In this document: positions 30,434 through 35,130 of the stretch, in pieces
Position numbering within the stretch: the stretch's first letter is position 1
Layout: every line of letters starts with the position of its first letter
DNA from: a virus
Virus record (IMG/VR): IMGVR_UViG_3300042691_048515
Span: 1 to 35,130 of that record
Reading direction: 5' to 3' (one strand)
DNA length: 35,130 bases
Made by a program: the position numbers and the translations under genes
Notes under the pieces: generated by a model
Database searches by the model: none
The model's input: the letters and a program-made list of their open reading frames with translations, nothing else
What the model was told of the DNA's origin: nothing

Positions 30434-31284
30434 CTTTCAACAAACTGACCGAGCTGTTCCTGCAGCACCACCGCCAGAACCATTCGGCGGCGAATACCGT
30501 GGTGTTCTATCGGACCCAACTGGGGCAGCTCGCCGCCGCGGGCCTGCACGCGAAACCGATCGCCAAAATCACGCCAGCCGACATCCTGGGGGCGCTCGCG
30601 ACCGCCAACGCGGGGAAATCTCCCACCACGCAACGCAGCCGGGCGGTCGCCCTCGACCAACTGCAAAAGTACGCCGTTACCCTCGAACTGCTGCCCAAAC
30701 CGTGGTGCAGCAAACTCCCCAAACCGACCCCGCGGCAACGGGACCGGATCCCGACCGACGAGGAGACCAAGGCGATTCTGCGGCACAGCAACGCCCGGTT
30801 CCGGCTGATCTATCAGGCCCTGCGGCTGTCTGGTGCCCGGCCCAACGAACTCTGTCGGGCGCAGATTGACGACTTTCAACGCGACGCCAACGGCGAAACC
30901 GGAGTCATTGTGCTGGCGGAACACAAAACCGCCCGCAAGAGCGGCAAGCCGCGGACGATTGTCGTGGGGCGGAAGCTGGGAAAACTGCTGCGGCTGGCGA
31001 TTGGCAAACGGAAAACCGGGCCGCTGTTTCAGGCGCCCCGGGGGAACGGCTGGACGGTCAAAAACCTGTCGACCCAGTTTTTGCGAGCCCGCACCGCTGC
31101 GGGGCTCGACCGCGAGCTGGTTCTGTATTCCGCCCGCCACGAAGCCGGCACGGCGTTCTGCAGGGAACACGGGATTCTGCAGGCCTCGCGACTGCTCGGC
31201 CACGCCACCATCAACACGACCCAGCGGTACGTGCACCCCGACGTTGAAGAACTGAAACAGGCGCAGGACGCCGCCCACGGGTGA
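30430..31284 (+). CDS. int: Tyrosine recombinase (phage integrase)
   Basis: This 284-residue enzyme catalyses site-specific integration and, with a directionality factor, excision. The N-terminal core-binding region precedes catalytic Arg137 (in LRLSGARPNELC), Lys166 in EHKTARKSG, Tyr233-Arg236-His237 (YSARHEAGTAF, where the usual His of HxxR is Tyr, a tolerated variant), His258 in LLGHATINTTQ and the nucleophile Tyr267 in RYVHP. The arm-binding domain is short, as in simple phage integrases. GTG 30430 overlaps the preceding gene. A hairpin directly downstream marks the end of the operon. No attachment site could be identified. Confidence 0.94.
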   Translation: MTFNKLTELFLQHHRQNHSAANTVVFYRTQLGQLAAAGLHAKPIAKITPADILGALATANAGKSPTTQRSRAVALDQLQKYAVTLELLPKPWCSKLPKPTPRQRDRIPTDEETKAILRHSNARFRLIYQALRLSGARPNELCRAQIDDFQRDANGETGVIVLAEHKTARKSGKPRTIVVGRKLGKLLRLAIGKRKTGPLFQAPRGNGWTVKNLSTQFLRARTAAGLDRELVLYSARHEAGTAFCREHGILQASRLLGHATINTTQRYVHPDVEELKQAQDAAHG

Positions 31285-31302
31285 CGCCTTGGCCTGCTCA
31301 CC

Positions 31303-31339
31303 CACCCGCCACGGTTTTCCCGGTTCCCCGTGGCGGGTG
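31303..31339 (+). terminator. Terminator-like hairpin after the integrase
   Basis: CACCCGCCACGG (31303-31314) and CCGTGGCGGGTG (31328-31339) form a perfect 12-bp stem with a 13-base loop, followed by GTACTTTGAAAAAA. It marks the end of the long rightward operon. Its right arm overlaps the recurrent TGGCGGGTGGTA motif, so the site may also serve the next transcript. Confidence 0.65.
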
Positions 31340-31347
31340 GTACTTTG
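31331..31347 (+). promoter_or_regulatory. Recurrent TGGCGGGTGGTACTTTG motif before the 31399 gene group
   Basis: This matches 6020-6036 at 16 of 17 bases and lies ~50 bases before the start at 31399. It overlaps the terminator hairpin, so the resemblance might reflect shared base composition rather than a binding site. Confidence 0.25.
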
Positions 31348-31398
31348 AAAAAACCGATCTGTTTCCCGTCCGTTACGGTGTTTTCAGGAGCGAAACCC

Positions 31399-31746
31399 AT
31401 GTCGAACCAGTCCACGAGCGACCGCATTGAGGGGGATCTGCAGCAGCGGCTGCAGGTCGTCGGGATCGACCCGACGTTGATCCTCACGGTGGTCGAAACG
31501 ATCCTCGGTCTGCTCTCGAGCTGCCGCAACAAACAGGCGGCCCGCGAGGGGATGCAGGCCCCGACGTTCCGCGAACGGGTGATCGTCCGCCGCGAGCTGC
31601 AGCGCGAGCTGCGGGAGCACGGGCAATCGGTCACCCGCGCCCAGCTCGACACGCTCACCGACCAGGTCCTGCGGACCGCCCGCGATGCCCAGCAGGCCGA
31701 CCGGGACGCGCTGCTCGACTACGCCACCGAATACGCCACGATCTGA
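31399..31746 (+). CDS. Small helical protein, possible holin or accessory factor
   Basis: This 115-residue protein starts MSNQSTSDRIEGDLQQRLQV. The segment DPTLILTVVETILGLLSSC (about 25-43) is moderately hydrophobic and may be amphipathic rather than a true membrane span. The rest is a charged helix with RVIVRRELQRELREHGQ. CAGGAG precedes ATG 31399. The position, opening a possible lysis/late region, suggests a host-interaction role, but the call is weak. Confidence 0.62.
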   Translation: MSNQSTSDRIEGDLQQRLQVVGIDPTLILTVVETILGLLSSCRNKQAAREGMQAPTFRERVIVRRELQRELREHGQSVTRAQLDTLTDQVLRTARDAQQADRDALLDYATEYATI

Positions 31747-31757
31747 AAGGACCCGCC

Positions 31758-32600
31758 ATGCGTCTGCCGTCGCGGGTCGTCTGGCCCGGTGTGTTGCTCG
31801 CCCTGTTGCTTTCGAGCGGCTGGGCTCAAGATCCGTTCCCCCGCCAGACGCCCCCCGACGAACTGGCGGCCCTCGAGGAGTTGCTGCTCGACGTTCCCCC
31901 CGTCTGCTCGCTGTCGGTGGATGGTCCGCAGACCGCCAAGCCGGGACAACTCGTGCGGCTGGACGCCCTGGTCGACAAAGAGGCCGCGGTCCTGTGGCAC
32001 TTGGTCGGGGCAACCGCCGACGCGTGGGACACCGCCAACGGGGGCCAAACGGTGTTTTTTGCGACCGCGACTCCCGGGCGGTACACGTTTCTGGCGGTGG
32101 TCGCCTGCCAGGGTGCCGGAACGGTCCCCGAAATCCGCTCGCTGGAGCACGTGGTCACGATCACCGGACCTGCACCCGGTCCGCCGCCTCCCCCGGGACC
32201 GGGGCCCGCTCCCGGTCCGGCTCCCGCCCCGACCCCACCGCCGGCCCCCGTCTGGCCGGTCACCAAATACGGCGTGGCCCCCGTGGTCTATGCCGGGGTC
32301 AGCACGTTGCCGGAGGCGGAAAAACCCAAAGCGGCTGCGGTCGCCGAGAATTACGCCGTCGTCAGCTCGCAGATCGCCGCCGGGACCATCCGGGATTTTG
32401 AAAGCGCAATCAGCACCGTCCGCCGCCGCAACGAGGGGAAACTTGACCCCAACCGCGAGGCTCACGTCAGAGCTTGGGGAACTCCCCTGGCCCAGCAGAT
32501 CGGCACGCTGAAAACCGCCGGCAAGCTGGCCACCCCCGACGACTGGCGGGCGGTCATGGACGAGGCTGCCGCCGCCCTGCGCACCTGGGGGGCCAACTGA
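31758..32600 (+). CDS. Exported protein with Ig/PKD-like domain and proline-rich linker
   Basis: This 280-residue protein has a signal peptide MRLPSRVVWPGVLLALLLSS, with GWA before QDP. It continues with a beta domain (CSLSVDGPQTAKPGQLVRLD, WHLVGATADAWDT, YTFLAVVACQGAG), which has the Ig/PKD-like strand pattern. A proline-rich linker follows (residues ~136-162), then a helical C-terminal domain (LPEAEKPKAAAVAENYAVVS, WRAVMDEAAAALRTWGAN). This layout is frequent in secreted planctomycete proteins. It would lie in the envelope and might support lysis or change the surface. ATG 31758 has AAAGGA upstream. Confidence 0.75.
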   Translation: MRLPSRVVWPGVLLALLLSSGWAQDPFPRQTPPDELAALEELLLDVPPVCSLSVDGPQTAKPGQLVRLDALVDKEAAVLWHLVGATADAWDTANGGQTVFFATATPGRYTFLAVVACQGAGTVPEIRSLEHVVTITGPAPGPPPPPGPGPAPGPAPAPTPPPAPVWPVTKYGVAPVVYAGVSTLPEAEKPKAAAVAENYAVVSSQIAAGTIRDFESAISTVRRRNEGKLDPNREAHVRAWGTPLAQQIGTLKTAGKLATPDDWRAVMDEAAAALRTWGAN

Positions 32601-33496
32601 TGCCCACCGGACCCATGGGCTGGGAATACGACTGGCGGGCGGTCAACCGGTATCTGGCCGAGTCGACCACCCCGGTGTTCGCCGCGTCGGCCGCCCCATT
32701 GCAGGCGACGGGCGAAAAACAGGTGCGGCTGTTGTATCAAGACGTCCGGAAGATCATCGGCCGCGATATCGTGCTGACCCAGACGGTCGGGGATTGCGTG
32801 TCGCAGGGCTGGGCTCAGGCGGCCGACTACGTCGCGTGCACCCAGATCGCCGCCGGCCGGCGGGAACGCTGGGTCGCGCTGTGTGCCACCGAAGCGATCT
32901 ACGCCCTGTCGCGGGTCGAGATCGGCGGCAACCGGATCCGCGGGGATGGGTCGGTCGGGGCCTGGGCGGCCAAAGCGGTCAGCCAGTACGGCACCCTGCG
33001 CCGCCAGAAATACGGGTCGATCGATCTGACCAGCTACAGCGGCGAGCGGGCCCGCCTGTGGGGCGGCCGGGGACTGCCCGATGAACTCGAACCGATCGCC
33101 CGCGAACGCCCGATTGAGACTGTCTCGCTGGTCACCAGTTACGGGCAGGCCCGCGACGCGATCGCCAACGGCTATCCCGTGGTCGTCTGCAGCCAGCAGG
33201 GATTCAACGATCAACGCGATGCCGAGGGCTTCATGCGGGCTGCCGGCACATGGGCCCACTGCATGATTTTCGTGGGGGTCGACGACGCCCACCGCCGGCC
33301 GGGACTGCTTTGTCAAAACTCATGGGGTCCGAACTGGATCGACGGACCCAAACGCCACGACCAGCCCGACGGATCGGGCTGGGTCGACGCCGACACCTGC
33401 GACCGGATGCTGCGGGTCCAGCCCGACAGTTACGCCGTCTCGGGCTTCCGGGGGTTCCCCGCAGTCGACGAGTGGGCCGATTTTCTGACGATCTGA
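32600..33496 (+). CDS. Papain-like (C1 family) cysteine peptidase
   Basis: This 298-residue protein has the C1 catalytic layout: Gln61 and Cys66 in LTQTVGDCVSQGWAQAADYV, His220 in GTWAHCMIFVGVDD, and Asn240 in LLCQNSWGPNW, where NSWG is the classic papain signature. The fold order (Cys helix, middle domain, His strand, Asn strand) is complete. No signal peptide is seen. ATG 32600 overlaps the previous stop. Typical roles are protein processing or cell envelope attack. Lying beside membrane proteins in the late region, with no lysozyme or amidase visible, makes a lytic function a hypothesis worth testing. Confidence 0.87.
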   Translation: MPTGPMGWEYDWRAVNRYLAESTTPVFAASAAPLQATGEKQVRLLYQDVRKIIGRDIVLTQTVGDCVSQGWAQAADYVACTQIAAGRRERWVALCATEAIYALSRVEIGGNRIRGDGSVGAWAAKAVSQYGTLRRQKYGSIDLTSYSGERARLWGGRGLPDELEPIARERPIETVSLVTSYGQARDAIANGYPVVVCSQQGFNDQRDAEGFMRAAGTWAHCMIFVGVDDAHRRPGLLCQNSWGPNWIDGPKRHDQPDGSGWVDADTCDRMLRVQPDSYAVSGFRGFPAVDEWADFLTI

Positions 33497-33512
33497 TCCC
33501 CCAGGAGCTGCC

Positions 33513-34112
33513 GTGTCCGTCACCCTCCCGCTGCCTGTTTCGACCCCGTTCCCTCCGGGGCGATCGACTCCCGTCCGATCCGGCGTCGGCCTCACCTCAC
33601 CGGCGACCGTTCGGAACAGGCACGGGTGGCGCGGACTGTTGACCCCTCGACCAGTGGCGGTTGGTATTTTCGTATCCGTCGTGATCTGGGCGGCTGGTAG
33701 TTTGGTCTGGCCCACCCATTCCCCTGCGAGGTCGCTGTTTGTGATGCCCTTCGGTCTGCCCGATCTCCACGCGACGCTCGATGCCATGGTGTTTTGCGCC
33801 CAAGCCATGGCCGATCAGGGGGCTCCGCCGATGGTGGCTCCTCCCGCAGCTCCGGCGGGGGGCGGTCTGCCGCAGTTTCCGGGGCTCGACACGATCGTGA
33901 TCAACCTCGGCGGCTGGGCCGCGATTCTCTACGGACTGGCCAGCAAAATCGGCCGGCAGGTCGACAACCGCGTGGCGGCCATCGAGACCCAGCTCGCGCA
34001 CCTCTCCGAGATGCCCCGCCAGGTGCGGTTGCTGCGCCGCGAGTTGCGGCGGTACCGGATGACTCCGGGCTCGCATCCGCTGCCCGGCAAACCCCCGGAG
34101 GAAACGCCGTGA
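33513..34112 (+). CDS. Membrane protein with one or two spans (holin candidate)
   Basis: The frame gives 199 residues with two hydrophobic segments, VAVGIFVSVVIWAAGSLVW (about 49-67) and IVINLGGWAAILYGLASKIG (about 128-147), then a basic coiled coil (RQVRLLRRELRRYR). GTG 33513 has CAGGAG upstream. However, the first ~75 codons contain rarer codons, and a good promoter-like sequence (33639-33667) lies within them. An ATG at 33744 (MPFGLPDLHATLDAM) gives a shorter protein with one span. Two spans beside a peptidase fit a holin; the evidence is topology and context only. Confidence 0.6.
   Translation: MSVTLPLPVSTPFPPGRSTPVRSGVGLTSPATVRNRHGWRGLLTPRPVAVGIFVSVVIWAAGSLVWPTHSPARSLFVMPFGLPDLHATLDAMVFCAQAMADQGAPPMVAPPAAPAGGGLPQFPGLDTIVINLGGWAAILYGLASKIGRQVDNRVAAIETQLAHLSEMPRQVRLLRRELRRYRMTPGSHPLPGKPPEETP
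33639..33667 (+). promoter_or_regulatory. Promoter-like sequence TTGACC-N17-TGGTAT
   Basis: TTGACC at 33639-33644 and TGGTAT at 33662-33667 are separated by 17 bases, close to a sigma-70-type arrangement. It lies inside the annotated N-terminus of the membrane-protein gene and 77 bases before the alternative ATG 33744. Its -10 overlaps the recurrent GGCGG-T-GGTA motif, also seen at 33688. Confidence 0.35.
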
Positions 34113-34438
34113 CCCAGCCCCTGACCGAGACCACCGTCAGCCCACTGGGAGCCAGCACGACCAGCCAGCCTCCCACCGGTCCGGTTCCCGTCGCTCTCGG
34201 ACCAGTGCAGCAGACGCTGCTGTTTTTGCTGCTGGTCGCCCTGTTGCGGCGGCTCGGAATTCTGCCGACCCCCAGCGACGACACGCAGGACGCCCGCTGG
34301 CTGTTTTCGAGCGAGTCGACCGCCTCGGCCCTGCAGCAACTGCGGGCCCGGATCGCGCTGGAAACGCCGTGGGGGCTGCCGCAGTTCGACCGGCTGGTGC
34401 TGCAACTGCAGACCAGCGGCTGCACCGTCATTGCGTAG
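34109..34438 (+). CDS. Small membrane protein
   Basis: This 109-residue protein has a Pro/Thr/Ser-rich N-terminus, one membrane segment (QQTLLFLLLVALLRRLGIL, about 34-52) and a soluble helical C-terminal part with STASALQQLRARIALETPW. GTG 34109 overlaps the stop before it (GTGA), so it is co-translated with the two-span protein. It could be an antiholin, holin partner or other envelope factor. No family is recognised. Confidence 0.65.
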   Translation: MTQPLTETTVSPLGASTTSQPPTGPVPVALGPVQQTLLFLLLVALLRRLGILPTPSDDTQDARWLFSSESTASALQQLRARIALETPWGLPQFDRLVLQLQTSGCTVIA

Positions 34439-34446
34439 GGAACACC

Positions 34447-34920
34447 GTGACAGCATATTGCGTGCATGCAATGCAGCCGTGGGCCGCCAACCAGGTCCAT
34501 ACCAGCCACTGGGTTCCGGTCCCGGCAGGGTGCGTCTCGGTGCGGTGTACGATCACGCCGGAGCAGGCGGTGCGGGGCGATCCGAGACTGGGCTGTGAGA
34601 TGCGCATGATGTATCTCGACCCGTCAGGCAACCCGCGGCTCGGTTCGGGTTGTGGCGTGGCGTCGCGTGGAGCGTTTGCCGACGACGAACCGACACCGAT
34701 TTCTGGCCACGAACTGGGAAGTCCACCCGGGGTGGTGCCTGCGCAGGCGGGAGCGTTCAATTTTCTGGTGTGCGACTCGATTGGCGTGCAGCAGGGGCGA
34801 AAAAACACCCAGGTTGCCGTCCAGTTCTCGCTGACGTTTGGCATTGCCGCAACGATCAGTGCAGCGGTCGTATTCGAGGCGTTCGACGGTGATGAACACC
34901 CTGTCGCGTGGGGTGCCTGA
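34447..34920 (+). CDS. Hypothetical beta-rich protein, probably structural
   Basis: This 157-residue protein starts MTAYCVHAMQPWAANQVHTS. It has many Cys (CVSVRCTITPEQAV, RLGCEMRMMYL, GSGCGVASRGAF) and ends in beta strands (QVAVQFSLTFGIAATISAAV, VFEAFDGDEHP). There is no signal peptide. It may be a fibre or tail accessory protein. GTG 34447 is supported by AGGGAAC upstream; the longer frame overlaps the previous gene. Confidence 0.6.
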   Translation: MTAYCVHAMQPWAANQVHTSHWVPVPAGCVSVRCTITPEQAVRGDPRLGCEMRMMYLDPSGNPRLGSGCGVASRGAFADDEPTPISGHELGSPPGVVPAQAGAFNFLVCDSIGVQQGRKNTQVAVQFSLTFGIAATISAAVVFEAFDGDEHPVAWGA

Positions 34921-35130
34921 TGCCTGTGACCATCGTCCAGCGCAAGGAAACCCTGATCAGCAGCGCCAGCAATACGTGGACGCATACTTTCGACAATTCG
35001 ATCACTGCGGGCAATGTGGTTGTGCTTATCGCCAAACTACAGACGGCAATCCGGACAGTCGGCAACCCCTCGGGCGGCGGGGCGTCGTTTGTGTCGATCC
35101 AGACGATTGGCGGCAACGCGACCGGATCCC
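34920..35130 (+). CDS. Partial gene at the window end, probable structural protein
   Basis: ATG 34920 overlaps the previous stop, and the frame stays open to the window edge. The visible 70 residues read MPVTIVQRKETLISSASNTW followed by THTFDNSITAGNVVVLIAKL and a Gly/Ser-rich loop, with an alternation typical of beta-sandwich surface or tail proteins. The 3' end is missing, so the function cannot be assigned. Confidence 0.6.
   Translation, partial: MPVTIVQRKETLISSASNTWTHTFDNSITAGNVVVLIAKLQTAIRTVGNPSGGGASFVSIQTIGGNATGS

Noticed and set aside
31285-31398. attP core next to the integrase
   Set aside because: The gap holds a perfect 12-bp hairpin and a ribosome binding site but no recognisable tRNA fragment or direct repeats that would mark an attachment core.

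Overview
The window is one continuous stretch of a temperate, siphovirus-like tailed phage or prophage genome (Caudoviricetes). No clear host gene is visible. GC is high and most rightward genes overlap by 1-8 bases, forming long translationally coupled operons. The head genes follow the lambda plan: terminase, gpW-like connector, lambda-type portal, S49-protease/capsid fusion, decoration-like protein, connectors, tail tube, chaperone candidate, tape measure and tail tip. A tyrosine recombinase at 30430-31284 points to lysogeny. Poly-threonine linkers, small proteins with signal peptides and a secreted beta-domain/proline-linker protein suggest a Planctomycetota host, but that is an inference.

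Layout. (1) 1-2913, rightward: terminase small subunit end, large subunit, zinc-ribbon protein and SNase-like nuclease. (2) 3006-5803, leftward: two operons of seven small genes, including an ASCH protein and a MerR/excisionase-type HTH protein. Each is driven by a copy of the same ~200-bp promoter/leader cassette. This block interrupts the lambda gene order. (3) 6056-15870, rightward: head, connector and tail-tube genes, with a nested in-frame start in the protease-capsid fusion and a probable -1 frameshift at the end of the tail chaperone candidate. (4) 15914-21747: tape measure, tail tip, and two paralogous proteins carrying poly-Thr tracts. (5) 21828-23683: a zinc-knuckle glycosyltransferase behind its own promoter, then an exported helical protein. 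(6) 23684-23911: noncoding, with a 73-nt tRNA-like cloverleaf and strong hairpins. (7) 23912-31284: a run of small, mostly overlapping genes including a MazG/coiled-coil fusion, a second glycosyltransferase and the integrase. (8) 31399 to the end: an exported beta-domain protein, a papain-like cysteine peptidase, two membrane proteins (candidate lysis region) and two genes that look structural.

The strongest leads are the duplicated leftward control cassette with a 42-bp box conserved at 41 of 42 positions, the poly-Thr tail proteins beside a phage-encoded glycosyltransferase, the non-canonical tRNA-like element, the papain-like peptidase where no conventional endolysin is visible, the nested start in the protease-capsid fusion, and the -1 frame extension. 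No replication genes are visible, so that module probably lies outside the window. No intergenic gap exceeds 300 bases.
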